The notes beneath the pieces were generated by a model. It saw only the letters and a list, made by a program, of their open reading frames with translations, ran no database searches and was not told the DNA's origin. Source: Ruminococcus flavefaciens MA2007 (GTDB taxonomy: Bacteria > Bacillota > Clostridia > Oscillospirales > Ruminococcaceae). From it: a DNA stretch of 64,000 nt. A program made the position numbers and the translations under genes. This document shows positions 51,084 through 59,739 of this stretch, piece by piece. The stretch covers positions 1-64,000 of the forward strand of contig NZ_JHXF01000001.1 in NCBI RefSeq assembly GCF_000621845.1. Direction: 5' to 3'. Numbering within the stretch: position 1 is the stretch's first letter; each line of letters opens with the position of its first letter.

Positions 51084-51415
51084 TTCAATTCCCGTACGGG
51101 TCACCATTTCTATTTTACAAAATAGATATTTCACAAAAAATCCCCGATTTTTCGGGGATTTTTTGCATTCTCAGGGTCAAAAAATTTTTTCAATTTTCAT
51201 AGATATATTTTCTGAAAAACTCCGATGTTACGGGAAGTGAGCCCTTGAAATCATCATTTCAGACGATTTTGAAGCCGTTTCGGCATAAAAACGGCTTCAA
51301 AATCCATTGTTTATTTTTTACGAAGTTTTGTTGCGTTTCTTATTCAATATGCCAACTATATAATGATATAAAGGCTGAACTTTTTACTCGTTCAGCCTTT
51401 ACTTTTTTAATAAGT
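51084..51415. repeat. att-like site 3 and long direct repeat B
   Basis: The 23-nt tRNA-Glu 3' end (51084-51106) without tRNA body, then the same 300 bp as behind the real tRNA: CTATTTTACAAAATAG, the CCCCGA/TCGGGG terminator and an AAAGGCTGAA/TTCAGCCTTT terminator. Upstream (50753-51083) no gene is seen; TTTTGTTCTTTAT (50889-50901) and TTGTTCTTTATT (50957-50968) repeats there look like recombinase arm sites. Confidence 0.88.
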
Positions 51416-51459
51416 ATAATATCATAGCATTAAAATATCCTTCTAGAGGGTGAATAACT

Positions 51460-51993
51460 ATGAATAATACCATTGGCTTTCATTTACCAAGTGAACCATA
51501 TGGCTTCCTAAGCAACTGGTATATTGCTCCATTCACATTTGCTCATAAAGAATATTGTTGTATTGAACAGTATATGATGTTTCAAAAAGTTGCTTTGGGA
51601 AGAAGATATGATCTCGCAGAAAAAATAATGAATACCTCCGATCCGGCAACTATGAAAGAATATGCTAGCAAAGAATATTATGATAATTATTCAACAGTTG
51701 CTACTACATGGGAAAAAATCAGAAAAAATGTTGTAAAACGTGGTATTAGAGCCAAATTCCAACAAAACTCAGAATTATTAACACAATTGCTAAACACAGA
51801 TAACGCTCTACTCGCCGAATGCTCTGCAAGCGATACCATATGGGGAATAGGCATCAATTTACATGATAAAAAATGGAAAGATATTGAAAACTGGCGTGGC
51901 AGTAATCTCCTTGGAATTATTTTGATGGAACTATCATCTTCTCCGCAGATACAAAAGCCTTCCAGATCAGACTTTACACGCTCTAATGTCTGA
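51460..51993 (+). CDS. NADAR-family (YbiA-like) protein
   Basis: A 177-residue protein. EPYGFLSNWYIAPFTF, CIEQYMMFQKVALG, and ASDTIWGIGINLHDKKW..WRGSNLLG are the NADAR core; such enzymes hydrolyse N-glycosidic bonds, including removal of ADP-ribose from guanine in some members. The last 20 residues (SSSPQIQKPSRSDFTRSNV) are antisense to the Z1-type gene fragment, so the native C-terminus may have been replaced at a junction near 51935. GAGGGTG precedes ATG 51460. Confidence 0.8.
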   Translation: MNNTIGFHLPSEPYGFLSNWYIAPFTFAHKEYCCIEQYMMFQKVALGRRYDLAEKIMNTSDPATMKEYASKEYYDNYSTVATTWEKIRKNVVKRGIRAKFQQNSELLTQLLNTDNALLAECSASDTIWGIGINLHDKKWKDIENWRGSNLLGIILMELSSSPQIQKPSRSDFTRSNV

Positions 51994-52253
51994 GCCTGCA
52001 AAACAACATTATTGGTTGTAAGTATCAGAAATGCAGGAAAGCCTAAATCAGCGGCTTTGCATAAGATACCAAACATCTGTCCTGTTTTGCCTGATTGAAC
52101 ATTTCCGAAAAGAAGTCCGATCTCATGACTTGTAAATGAAAATGTGCTGATATAGCTCTTTCCAATATCCTCTGCCGTTTTTGAGATAGACTCTGCGAGT
52201 TTCTCGTTTCCCCTCGCTATAATTTTGTTCAGGTAGGTTTTAAGATACTGCAT
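51935..52253 (-). pseudogene. N-terminal fragment of a Z1-domain ATPase
   Basis: About 106 codons from ATG 52253 (GAGGAATAATAT upstream) with GLLFGNVQSGKTGQMFGILC (Walker A, GNVQSGKT) and AFLILTTNNVVLQAQTLERV, characteristic of Z1-type helicase-like proteins linked to restriction/defence loci. After about 51935 the frame runs into the complement of the NADAR gene and stops at 51687, so the remaining several hundred residues are gone. Confidence 0.65.
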
Positions 52254-52322
52254 ATATTATTCCTCGTCTTTGGAAGAAATAAACTCAACGATCCATAGCG
52301 ATTCATGGACGAAGCTCTAAAC

Positions 52323-52351
52323 TTGACAATCCGCGCTATTAATGCTATCAT
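52323..52351 (+). promoter_or_regulatory. Promoter of the pantothenate genes
   Basis: TTGACA (52323-52328), 17 nt, TATCAT (52346-52351); the ATG at 52389 follows GAGGTG. Confidence 0.7.
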
Positions 52352-52388
52352 TCTATGGTAAAATATTAAAAAACCTGAGGTGAATGTA

Positions 52389-53228
52389 ATGAAAATCGGA
52401 TTTATAGGTGCTGGGAAAGTCGGCTTTTCTCTGGGAAAATATTTTGCAGAAAACGGTTTGGAGATATCGGGATATTACAGCCGCTCGGAGAGTTCTGCCC
52501 TTGAGGCTGCCGTATTTACAGGCTCGGAGCTGTTTGTGTCCGCGGAGGAGCTTGTTTCCGCAAGTGACGCAGTTTTTCTCACAGTTCCCGACAGCGCCAT
52601 AAAAGAGACTTACAGTGCCCTGCCAAAGGAGCTTCTTTGCGGCAGGCAGATATGCCATTGCAGCGGAGCGATGTCAGCGGAGGAAGCATTCACGAATGTA
52701 GCAGAATACAGTGCAAAAGGCACATCAATACACCCTCTTTTCCCAATAAGCAGCAAAACGGAGTCCTACAGGGAGCTCCACAATGCTTTTTTCTGCATAG
52801 AGGGCGGCTGTGCTGCGGAATGGAGCGCTATACTCTCGGATATGGGCAATCCTACGCGCATTATCCCAAGCGATATCAAGAGCCGATATCATGCGGCTTG
52901 TTCTGTTGCAAGCAACCTCGTCTGCGGACTTATGGCGGAAAGCGCAGAGCTCCTTGAACAGTGCGGATTTACTGAAGAAGAAGCTCTTTCAGCTCTTGAA
53001 CCTCTTGCAATGAGCAATATGAAACGTATCTTCACAGTGGGACCGACTGCCGCCCTTACAGGTCCTGTGGAGCGCAACGACGTATCTACGGTTAAAAAGC
53101 ATATCGCCTGCATAAACGGCGGGAATGACTCCGATATCTACAGAGCGGTCTCAAAAAAACTGACAGAAATGGCTAAGGAACGTCACCCACAGGCAGATTA
53201 TACAGAAATGGAGAAGCTCCTTAGGTAA
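52389..53228 (+). CDS. Rossmann-fold DUF2520 dehydrogenase, candidate ketopantoate reductase
   Basis: A 279-residue protein: an N-terminal NAD(P)-binding domain (IGFIGAGKVGFSLGKYF, 3-19; AVFLTVPDSAIKE) and a helical C-terminal domain (YHAACSVASNLVCGLMAES, GPTAALTGPVERND) typical of DUF2520 proteins. These are related to ProC/ketopantoate-reductase-like folds. It sits at the head of panB-panC-panD, where the reductase step (panE) is otherwise missing, so this role is a reasonable inference but unproven. Confidence 0.85.
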   Translation: MKIGFIGAGKVGFSLGKYFAENGLEISGYYSRSESSALEAAVFTGSELFVSAEELVSASDAVFLTVPDSAIKETYSALPKELLCGRQICHCSGAMSAEEAFTNVAEYSAKGTSIHPLFPISSKTESYRELHNAFFCIEGGCAAEWSAILSDMGNPTRIIPSDIKSRYHAACSVASNLVCGLMAESAELLEQCGFTEEEALSALEPLAMSNMKRIFTVGPTAALTGPVERNDVSTVKKHIACINGGNDSDIYRAVSKKLTEMAKERHPQADYTEMEKLLR

Positions 53229-53343
53229 TTGTCACCAAAGAGAAAACTCCTGTTCACATTTTATTCACATTTATATGTTATACTTCTTCTTGTATCTTAT
53301 CCAGGCAATGGAAAGGTAACATCTTTTAAGGAGAAAATTGAAT

Positions 53344-54183
53344 ATGAAGAACACTGTTTCAACCCTTCTGAAGCAGAAGCAATCAGGTGACAAGATCACG
53401 ATGCTTACTGCTTACGACTACACAACAGCGAAGATCATCGACGAGTGCGGCGTAAATGCCATACTTATCGGCGATTCACTGGGCATGGTAATGTTGGGCT
53501 ACGAAAACACGCTCCCCGTGACTATGGAGGATATGATACATCATACCGCCGCAGTTTCAAGAGGTGCGGAAAACGCTTTCATCGTAGCCGATATGCCGTT
53601 CATGTCCTATCAGGTCAGTGTACAGGAGGCTGTTATCAATGCAGGCAGACTTATCAAAGAGGGCGGCGCCAATGCTGTAAAGCTTGAAGGCGGAGCCGAG
53701 GTCTGCGAGCAGATAAGAGCTATCGTGAATGCGTCCATTCCTGTTGTTGCACATCTGGGACTTACTCCACAGTCTGTAAATGCCTTCGGCGGCTTCAAGG
53801 TACAGGGCAAGAGCCTTGACAAGGCAAGAAAGCTCATTGACGACGCGCTGAAGATACAAGAGGCAGGCGCTTGTGCAGTAGTTTTAGAGGGTATCCCCGC
53901 AAAGCTTGCGGATATCATCACAAGGAAGCTCTTTATCCCGACTATCGGTATCGGCGCAGGAAAAGGCTGCGACGGACAGGTACTGGTATATCAGGATATG
54001 CTTGGACTTACTACAGGTCATACCGCTAAATTCGTAAAGCGGTTCGCTGATGTGGGCTCGGTGATGCGTCAGGGTATCGCTGATTATATCAGTGAGACCA
54101 AAGAGGGAGCATTCCCTGCCGAGGAGCATACCTACGCTATTGAAGATGATGTTATCGAACAGCTTATGAGGGAGGAAAAGTGA
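53344..54183 (+). CDS. panB: 3-methyl-2-oxobutanoate hydroxymethyltransferase
   Basis: Makes ketopantoate from alpha-ketoisovalerate using methylene-tetrahydrofolate. The 279-residue protein has [25 protein letters not shown] (about 41-53, with the Mg2+ aspartate), KLEGG and [20 protein letters not shown] 53344 lies ten bases after AAGGAG; a TTG six bases earlier is too close. panC starts one base after its stop. Confidence 0.97.
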   Translation: MKNTVSTLLKQKQSGDKITMLTAYDYTTAKIIDECGVNAILIGDSLGMVMLGYENTLPVTMEDMIHHTAAVSRGAENAFIVADMPFMSYQVSVQEAVINAGRLIKEGGANAVKLEGGAEVCEQIRAIVNASIPVVAHLGLTPQSVNAFGGFKVQGKSLDKARKLIDDALKIQEAGACAVVLEGIPAKLADIITRKLFIPTIGIGAGKGCDGQVLVYQDMLGLTTGHTAKFVKRFADVGSVMRQGIADYISETKEGAFPAEEHTYAIEDDVIEQLMREEK

Positions 54184-54184
54184 A

Positions 54185-55033
54185 ATGAGAGTAGTTAAAA
54201 CCATAGATGAAGTCCGCACACAGGTAAAGGAATGGAGAGCACAGGGACTCACCGTGGGACTTGTCCCTACAATGGGCTATCTCCATGAGGGACACGCAAG
54301 CCTTATCGACGCTTCTCACAGAGATAATGACAGAACTGTGGTGTCCGATTTTGTAAATCCGATGCAGTTCGGCCCAACAGAGGATCTTGAAAGCTATCCC
54401 CGTGATATCGACCGCGACGCAAAGCTCGTTGAAGAACATGGCGGTGATATCATTTTCAATCCCGAGCCCTCCGAGATGTACCATGAGGGCTTCTCTTCTT
54501 TCGTTGATATGACCGTGCTCACACAGGAGCTCTGCGGTCTTAGTCGTCCCGTTCATTTCCGCGGCGTATGCACAGTAATATCCAAGCTTTTCAATATCGT
54601 AAAGCCCGACCGTGCATATTTCGGCAAGAAAGACGCACAGCAACTTGCAGTTATCCGCCATATGGTCGACGACCTGAATATGGATATCGAAATAGTCGGC
54701 TGTCCTATCGTCCGTGAAGCAGACGGACTTGCAAAGAGCTCACGCAACACCTACCTTAACGAAGCTGAAAGAAAAGCTGCACTTGTACTCTCTAAGGCAG
54801 TATTTCTTGGCATGGATATGGTCAGAAAGGGCGAAAAAGACTGCTCTGCAATAATCGGAGCTATGAAAAAGCTCATAGAAGCCGAGCCTCTCGCACATAT
54901 CGACTACGTTAAGATAGTCGACTGTGCAACAATGCAGCAGATAAAGGCTCTCGACCGTCCTGCGCTATGCGCTATGGCTGTATATATCGGCAAAACACGC
55001 CTTATCGACAACTTCTTCACCGAAGACGTATAA
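54185..55033 (+). CDS. panC: Pantothenate synthetase
   Basis: Condenses pantoate and beta-alanine with ATP. The 282-residue protein shows [15 protein letters not shown] (about 28-42, with the HxGH nucleotide motif), [22 protein letters not shown] and [12 protein letters not shown] (KMSKS-like). GAGGAAAAG precedes ATG 54185. It lies between panB and panD in one transcript. Confidence 0.97.
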   Translation: MRVVKTIDEVRTQVKEWRAQGLTVGLVPTMGYLHEGHASLIDASHRDNDRTVVSDFVNPMQFGPTEDLESYPRDIDRDAKLVEEHGGDIIFNPEPSEMYHEGFSSFVDMTVLTQELCGLSRPVHFRGVCTVISKLFNIVKPDRAYFGKKDAQQLAVIRHMVDDLNMDIEIVGCPIVREADGLAKSSRNTYLNEAERKAALVLSKAVFLGMDMVRKGEKDCSAIIGAMKKLIEAEPLAHIDYVKIVDCATMQQIKALDRPALCAMAVYIGKTRLIDNFFTEDV

Positions 55034-55043
55034 GGAGGCTGCT

Positions 55044-55427
55044 ATGGAAATATCAATGCTCAAAAGCAAAATACACCGCGCCGTTATCACTCAGGCGGAG
55101 CTCAACTATGTTGGCAGCGTCACTATCGACGAAGAGCTCATGGAAGCCGCAGGGCTTTATGAATACGAGCGCGTACATATATCAAACGTAAACAGCGGAA
55201 GTCGTATTGAGACCTACGTTATCGCAGGCGAACGCGGAAGCGGAGTTATCTGTCTCAATGGTGCAGCTGCTCGTTCAGGACAAAAAGGCGACCATGTTAT
55301 CATAATGGCATATGCGAATATGGCTCCCGATGAAATAAAAACTCACCGTCCAAAAGTAGTCTTTGTAGGCGATAAGAATAAAATAGTAAGGGTAGCCGAC
55401 TACGAAAAGCACGGAGAACTTAAATAA
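55044..55427 (+). CDS. panD: Aspartate 1-decarboxylase proenzyme
   Basis: Makes beta-alanine from aspartate. The 127-residue pyruvoyl proenzyme has the self-processing site Tyr22-Val-Gly24-Ser25 with LKSKIHRA at the start and GSRIETYVI and CLNGAAAR downstream. AAGGAGGCTGCT precedes ATG 55044. A hairpin AACTTATCGCTG/CAGCGATAAGTT follows at 55429-55460. Confidence 0.97.
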   Translation: MEISMLKSKIHRAVITQAELNYVGSVTIDEELMEAAGLYEYERVHISNVNSGSRIETYVIAGERGSGVICLNGAAARSGQKGDHVIIMAYANMAPDEIKTHRPKVVFVGDKNKIVRVADYEKHGELK

Positions 55428-55428
55428 C

Positions 55429-55460
55429 AACTTATCGCTGTACATCTTCAGCGATAAGTT
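55429..55460 (+). terminator. Hairpin after panD
   Basis: 12-bp stem AACTTATCGCTG/CAGCGATAAGTT. The T-run is poor, so termination may be weak. The gap from here to 55702 shows no gene. Confidence 0.55.
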
Positions 55461-55701
55461 ATTGGCTTTATGGCTGCCTGATACAATAACGAAAATGGAA
55501 CTGTTATAAAACAGTTCCAACTAAAAAATTTGTTTATTCTAAAATGGTAAACAGCCATGCGGTTTGGTCTTTATTTGGTACTTATTATCACTAAAAACGA
55601 CTCAAAACGACCAGATTTCAGCAGAAGTCAATTAGCATTATTCTGCGAAATACAGGCATTTATCAGACATCGCCAAAATCTGCAAAAAGTCAAGACCTCA
55701 T

Positions 55702-55724
55702 TTCAATTCCCGTACGGGTCACCA
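55702..55724. other. att-like copy of the tRNA-Glu 3' end (site 4)
   Basis: All 23 nt of the tRNA-Glu end recur here without a tRNA body. The following 200 bp (GCTCGGAAACAGCG, TTTGTTCTTTGTTTG repeats, then the recombinase tail) parallel the sequence after site 2 at 44488. Confidence 0.85.
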
Positions 55725-55843
55725 AACCATATGCTCGGAAACAGCGTAATATCGCCGTTTCCGAGTTTTGCTTTTTATGCGAAAATGCCATTTGTTCTTT
55801 GTTTGTTTTTTATTTCAAAAAACGTCGTTTTCAGAGCCGGAGG

Positions 55844-55940
55844 TCATGCACCTCTCGGCTCTTTTCTGTTGCCTGAAAAATCAAGTGCTGAGCTGACTGC
55901 TTCGGAGACTTTTGCCCTTGCTTCATCAAGCATATGACAG
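55844..55940 (-). pseudogene. int: Tyrosine recombinase, extreme C-terminal remnant
   Basis: About 31 codons (CHMLDEARAKVSEAVSSALD, FSGNRKEPRGA then stop) closely matching the end of the integrase fragment at 44610. The left part of the gene is replaced by unrelated sequence after 55940. Confidence 0.8.
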
Positions 55941-55943
55941 TAC

Positions 55944-56109
55944 ACTCACACTTAAAGATACTATCGTTGATCTCGGCTACACAAATGACTACGATATAGA
56001 GCCGCACTACAATACCGACATATACAAGAAGGCTCTCGACAGTATTTTAGCTGAGGGTTCAGATGACATTTACAAGTCATTGGAAGATCATTTCAACGAA
56101 TTTGAATAA
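55944..56109 (+). pseudogene. C-terminal fragment of an unidentified protein
   Basis: About 54 codons, LTLKDTIVDLGYTNDYDIEP, HYNTDIYKKALDSILAEGS and an acidic end, entering from the integrase remnant without its own start. Codon use resembles the host backbone. Family not recognised. Confidence 0.4.
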
Positions 56110-56125
56110 TGCTCATTGTGAAACG

Positions 56126-56153
56126 GCACCGCAGGCATATTGCTTGCGGTGCT
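56126..56153 (+). terminator. Terminator after the fragment
   Basis: GCACCGCA-GGCATATTGC-TTGCGGTGC stem followed by TGTTTCTTT. A second hairpin, AACGGGAACGG...CTGTTCCCGTT, follows at 56201-56231. Confidence 0.65.
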
Positions 56154-56256
56154 GTTTCTTTAAAGATATGATCTCGCTAAAATCTAATCCGACATTATAT
56201 AACGGGAACGGCTTATGCAGCTGTTCCCGTTCCTGTTTTGAGGAAATATTTGGTAC

Positions 56257-56297
56257 TTGACATAAGTCAAAAACAGTGATATAATTGACATAAGTCA
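56257..56297 (+). promoter_or_regulatory. Promoter with two identical palindromic operators
   Basis: TTGACA (56257-56262), 17 nt, TATAAT (56280-56285). TTGACATAAGTCA occurs twice, 28 bp apart: one covers the -35 box, the other begins at the last -10 base. Each contains TGAC-ATAA-GTCA, a palindrome. A dimeric repressor bound to both would block initiation. Confidence 0.8.
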
Positions 56298-56313
56298 GAA
56301 AGGAGATGTACCT

Positions 56314-57042
56314 ATGCCCAGACCTCAGAAGTCGCGCCGTATATGCTGTTACCCCGATTACTGGAGCTTTGCGCCAGAGCATGATACTGCAAACGATACG
56401 GTAACAATGTCCCTTGACGAGTTTGAGACCATACGTCTGATAGACTATCAGGGAAAAACTCAGGAGCAGTGCGCCGCCGAGATGAACGTCGCAAGAACTA
56501 CCGTCACGGCGATTTACGACAGCGCAAGAAAGAAACTGGCTGCTGCACTGGTGGAGGGCAGACGCATCGTCATTTCGGGCGGTAATTACACCCTTGACAA
56601 CACTATCTCAGCGGAGATAACTCAGAAAGGAAGCAAAATTATGAGAATCGCAGTCACCTATGAAAACGGACAGATATTCCAGCATTTCGGCAGAACAGAG
56701 CAGTTCAAGCTCTATGACATTGCCGACGGAAAGATAATAAACGAGCAGGTCGTAGGCACGAACGGCGCAGGTCACGGCGCTCTTGCAGGTTTCCTCAAGA
56801 ATGCACAGGCTGACGTGCTTATCTGCGGAGGCATCGGCGGAGGCGCACAGATGGCTATGCAGGAGGCAGGTATCGCTCTCTACGGCGGAAATGTGGGAAG
56901 TGCCGATGAAGCTGTAAAGGCTTTCCTTGCACAGACGCTTGCACAGAATTCAAATCCCACCTGCGACCACCACCACGAACACGGCGAAGGTCATTCCTGC
57001 GGAGACCACGGCTGCGGCAGTCACTCCTGCGGTAATCACTGA
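56314..57042 (+). CDS. DUF134 DNA-binding protein fused to a NifX/NifB-type cofactor-binding domain
   Basis: A 242-residue fusion. The N-terminal DUF134 part (1-95) has PRPQKSRRICCYPDYWSFAP and a sigma-like HTH (TQEQCAAEMNVARTTVTAIY). The C-terminal part (about 110-210) has the dinitrogenase iron-molybdenum-cofactor-binding fold (GQIFQHFGRTEQFKLYDI, VLICGGIGGGAQMAMQEAGI). A His/Cys-rich tail (CDHHHEHGEGHSCGDHGC) could bind metal. AAAGGAGATGTACCT precedes the ATG. The twin operator suggests autoregulation in response to a metal cluster. Confidence 0.9.
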   Translation: MPRPQKSRRICCYPDYWSFAPEHDTANDTVTMSLDEFETIRLIDYQGKTQEQCAAEMNVARTTVTAIYDSARKKLAAALVEGRRIVISGGNYTLDNTISAEITQKGSKIMRIAVTYENGQIFQHFGRTEQFKLYDIADGKIINEQVVGTNGAGHGALAGFLKNAQADVLICGGIGGGAQMAMQEAGIALYGGNVGSADEAVKAFLAQTLAQNSNPTCDHHHEHGEGHSCGDHGCGSHSCGNH

Positions 57043-57851
57043 TGAAGATGATCACCCTTGTGGAGAATACTTCCGCAAACGAAAGCTGTATCGCCGAGCA
57101 CGGTCTTTCTATCTACATCGAGACCGAAAAGCACAGACTGCTCCTCGATACGGGACAGACTGACGCAGTTGTGAAGAATGCGGAAGCCCTCGGCGTAGAC
57201 CTGACAACTGTTGATACGGTCATACTCAGCCACGGTCATTACGACCACTCGGGAGGTATCCTGCCCTTTGCAAAGCTGAATCCCAACGCAGGGATAATCA
57301 TGCAAAAGTCCGCCGCAGAACCCCACTACAACGGTGAACGCTACATCGGCATTGATACGGATATTCTCAAACTGCCGAATGTTCAGCTCATTGACGGCGA
57401 TGTGCGGCTTGACGACGAGCTGTTCCTGTTCAGCGGAGTTACAGGCAGAAGGTGCTATCCGCAGGGCAACAGAAAGCTGTCCTGTATACGTAACGGCGAA
57501 AAAGCCGAGGACGATTTCGCCCATGAGCAGTGCCTTGTTATCACACAGAACGAAAAACGCTGGCTGCTGTCTGGCTGCGCCCACAACGGAATACTCAATA
57601 TCCTTGACCGATACAGGGAGCTTTTCGGCAGCGAGCCCGACTATGTTCTCAGCGGATTCCACATGATGAAGCGGGAGGGCGAGCACACCGAGGACGAAAA
57701 GGCTGTCATAGTTCAGACGGCTCGGGAGCTTGCAAAGCTGAACACCGTTTTTTACAGCGGACACTGCACAGGCGAGCCTGCCTTTGAGCTGATGAAAGGG
57801 ATAATGGGCGAAAAGCTCATCGCCCTGCACAGCGGCGGACAAGTGATATAA
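57042..57851 (+). CDS. Metallo-beta-lactamase-fold hydrolase
   Basis: A 269-residue protein with SHGHYDHSGG (H-x-H-x-DH metal site, about 66-75), LDTGQTDAVVKNA before it and a late SGFHMM and YSGHCTGEPAF. The family includes proteins annotated as 7,8-dihydropterin-6-yl-methyl-PABA-5'-phosphate synthase-like; the substrate is uncertain. It starts within the stop of the DUF134/NifX gene (TGATG), a pairing often seen in anaerobes, so the two probably work together. Confidence 0.88.
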   Translation: MKMITLVENTSANESCIAEHGLSIYIETEKHRLLLDTGQTDAVVKNAEALGVDLTTVDTVILSHGHYDHSGGILPFAKLNPNAGIIMQKSAAEPHYNGERYIGIDTDILKLPNVQLIDGDVRLDDELFLFSGVTGRRCYPQGNRKLSCIRNGEKAEDDFAHEQCLVITQNEKRWLLSGCAHNGILNILDRYRELFGSEPDYVLSGFHMMKREGEHTEDEKAVIVQTARELAKLNTVFYSGHCTGEPAFELMKGIMGEKLIALHSGGQVI

Positions 57852-57891
57852 AAACGGGAACTGTTCGGAAAGACGCCCGTATAAAAGTTTT

Positions 57892-57930
57892 GCCCCTGAG
57901 TGTTACAAAACGCTCAGGGGCATTATTTTT
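57892..57930 (+). terminator. Terminator after the MBL-fold gene
   Basis: GCCCCTGAG..GTT/AAC..CTCAGGGGC stem followed by ATTATTTTTTAT. Confidence 0.85.
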
Positions 57931-57945
57931 TATTCTGATGACAGC

Positions 57946-58059
57946 TCATATACTGATATCCGTCACTATCCATTCATTTTCCTCCAGCGGATAGGCTTTG
58001 CCGCAGAACGGGCAGTCCTTTACCTTTCCGTCAATAGAAAAGCCATAGCACTTCCGACC
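57946..58059 (-). pseudogene. C-terminal zinc-ribbon fragment
   Basis: A minus-strand frame without start reads GRKCYGFSIDGKVKDCPFCG then KAYPLEENEWIVTDISI and a stop; the CPFCGK pair is ribbon-like. Flanked by AGCCATAG/CTATGGCT arms (58041-58083). Likely a decayed gene. Confidence 0.35.
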
Positions 58060-58125
58060 TTACATCAGAAATACTATGGCTTGAATTTCTATATCAGCGA
58101 AGCCCTTTTGTCACGCCCTCGCTGT

Positions 58126-58929
58126 TTATGAACCTGTTCCGCTGTAGTTTTTAGCGCCGTGCATCCATATCTTATAGCTCAGCCAGAAGAACGCTATGCC
58201 AATAACAGGGGACAGCCATGAAAGTAACGGCACCTCGTCGGGGCGCAGTATCACAAGGCTCGGGTAGTATGCGATAAATGCTATCGGCATAAGGAATGTG
58301 AAGATGAATCTGAATACCGAGCTGAATATTGTTATAGGGTACTTGGCGTAATCCCTGAATCGGTACGCTAAATCAAGGATATAGAATGAGTTGTGTATCC
58401 AGAAGCAGGTAGCTGCCGCAGCGTTTTGCAGGGCTATCATGATAAGTGAAGCCGTTATGAGGAAAACTATCATTTTCAGCAGCATAAGAGGCGTAAAGCC
58501 CAGTCCCAGCTTTATCCATGAATAGATAAGAGTTACCAGTCCGAATGCAAGCTGTCCCAGACCTTTTATGTCGAATACCTCGGACTGATAGTAGAAGAAC
58601 ATATTGATAGGACGGAAACAGTATTTGATGAAGTCGCCTGTGTAGACATTCTGACGCAGGCTCCAGTTGTTGTCGAAGAAGCACTGCACAGGAGTCAGTG
58701 ATATCAGCGAAAATCCGTACAGGAACAGCATTTCATAATAGCCCCAGCCCTTTATTGACGGGAAATTCCTGAACAGTATCCAGAAGCTTATAAAGCCTGC
58801 CACATTTGTGAATATCATTCCGATAGTCGAGATTATAAAGTCTGCGCGGTAGCTCATTTTGCTTTTCAGGTCCTGAGCAAGTATCCTGCAATATATCTTA
58901 GCGTAAAATCGTAAGCCTTTTCTTTTCAT
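58126..58929 (-). CDS. ABC-2 exporter permease subunit (second)
   Basis: A 267-residue protein with six membrane helices, an arginine/lysine-rich start and the FRNFPSIKGWGYYEMLFLYG segment typical of the ABC-2/DUF990 family (viologen-exporter-like permeases). GGAGGC ten bases upstream of ATG 58929 lies inside the end of the preceding permease. The partner is the 58936 permease; the two would form a heterodimer with the ATPase. The substrate is unknown. Confidence 0.85.
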   Translation of the reverse strand: MKRKGLRFYAKIYCRILAQDLKSKMSYRADFIISTIGMIFTNVAGFISFWILFRNFPSIKGWGYYEMLFLYGFSLISLTPVQCFFDNNWSLRQNVYTGDFIKYCFRPINMFFYYQSEVFDIKGLGQLAFGLVTLIYSWIKLGLGFTPLMLLKMIVFLITASLIMIALQNAAAATCFWIHNSFYILDLAYRFRDYAKYPITIFSSVFRFIFTFLMPIAFIAYYPSLVILRPDEVPLLSWLSPVIGIAFFWLSYKIWMHGAKNYSGTGS

Positions 58930-58935
58930 AAGTCA

Positions 58936-59739
58936 TCAGCCTCCGTTCACAGTTATCTGTCTCAGTGATACCTTCCAGAAAAGCTTGCTTACTATCATCA
59001 TTGCAATGCACCATATAAGCTGAGTTCCCAGAGTGGTGAGCACTGTTTCTGCGGTTGGAGCACCGTCCAGCAGGAGAGTTAGCGGTGCATTGTATATTGA
59101 CTGGAATGGCAGATAGTTCACTACGGTCCTGAGTGTGTCGGGGAAGAAAGCAAGGGGTATCGTAGCTCCCGAAAGCAGAAGCACTATCACCTGCTTCATG
59201 ATGTTTATGCCCCATATTGACTCGGTGTAGAGACATATGGTACCTACTATGAAGTCGATACTGTAGTTGATAGATACTGCCATGACAACGGAAAGCACGA
59301 AATACAGCAGATTTATCCCCATTGGTATAGCTCCGTGAGTAACTAACGCCACGGCTATGAATGTGGGCAGGAACGTGAGGAAGAACTGAGTCACGAACGA
59401 GCCTGAATATGACCAGAACAGATACTTTCGGTATTCCATAGGCTTTAAAAGGTCAAGAACTATCTTTCCCGACTGGATATTTCGTCCTATTTCCCATACG
59501 GCGTACATCTCCATGAAGTTGAAGAGCGCAGTCGCCAGAACAAGGTATATGAGCGTATCCGTAAAGGTCATGCCGTTTACCACGTCTGTTCCTGCGGATT
59601 CATATATTGCGTCCCAGAGGAAATACACTACTATGAGATACAGCAGATTTCCGATGACCATTACCACGAATGACAGTCGGAACTGCAAGGTCTCCATAAT
59701 GCCTGCACGGGTGAGGGCGAGGTACTTTTTCAGCTTCAT
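58936..59739 (-). CDS. ABC-2 exporter permease subunit (first)
   Basis: A 267-residue paralogue of the next gene with six helices. LTRAGIMETLQFRLSFVVMV at the start and LLKPMEYRKYLFWSYSG in the middle fit the ABC-2/DUF990 permease family. GAGGAGGGAGTACA precedes ATG 59739, which overlaps the ATPase stop (ATGA). Confidence 0.85.
   Translation of the reverse strand: MKLKKYLALTRAGIMETLQFRLSFVVMVIGNLLYLIVVYFLWDAIYESAGTDVVNGMTFTDTLIYLVLATALFNFMEMYAVWEIGRNIQSGKIVLDLLKPMEYRKYLFWSYSGSFVTQFFLTFLPTFIAVALVTHGAIPMGINLLYFVLSVVMAVSINYSIDFIVGTICLYTESIWGINIMKQVIVLLLSGATIPLAFFPDTLRTVVNYLPFQSIYNAPLTLLLDGAPTAETVLTTLGTQLIWCIAMMIVSKLFWKVSLRQITVNGG

Noticed and set aside
51687..51934. C-terminal extension of the Z1 fragment
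   Set aside because: This part is the exact complement of the conserved NADAR core, so it is not real Z1 sequence.
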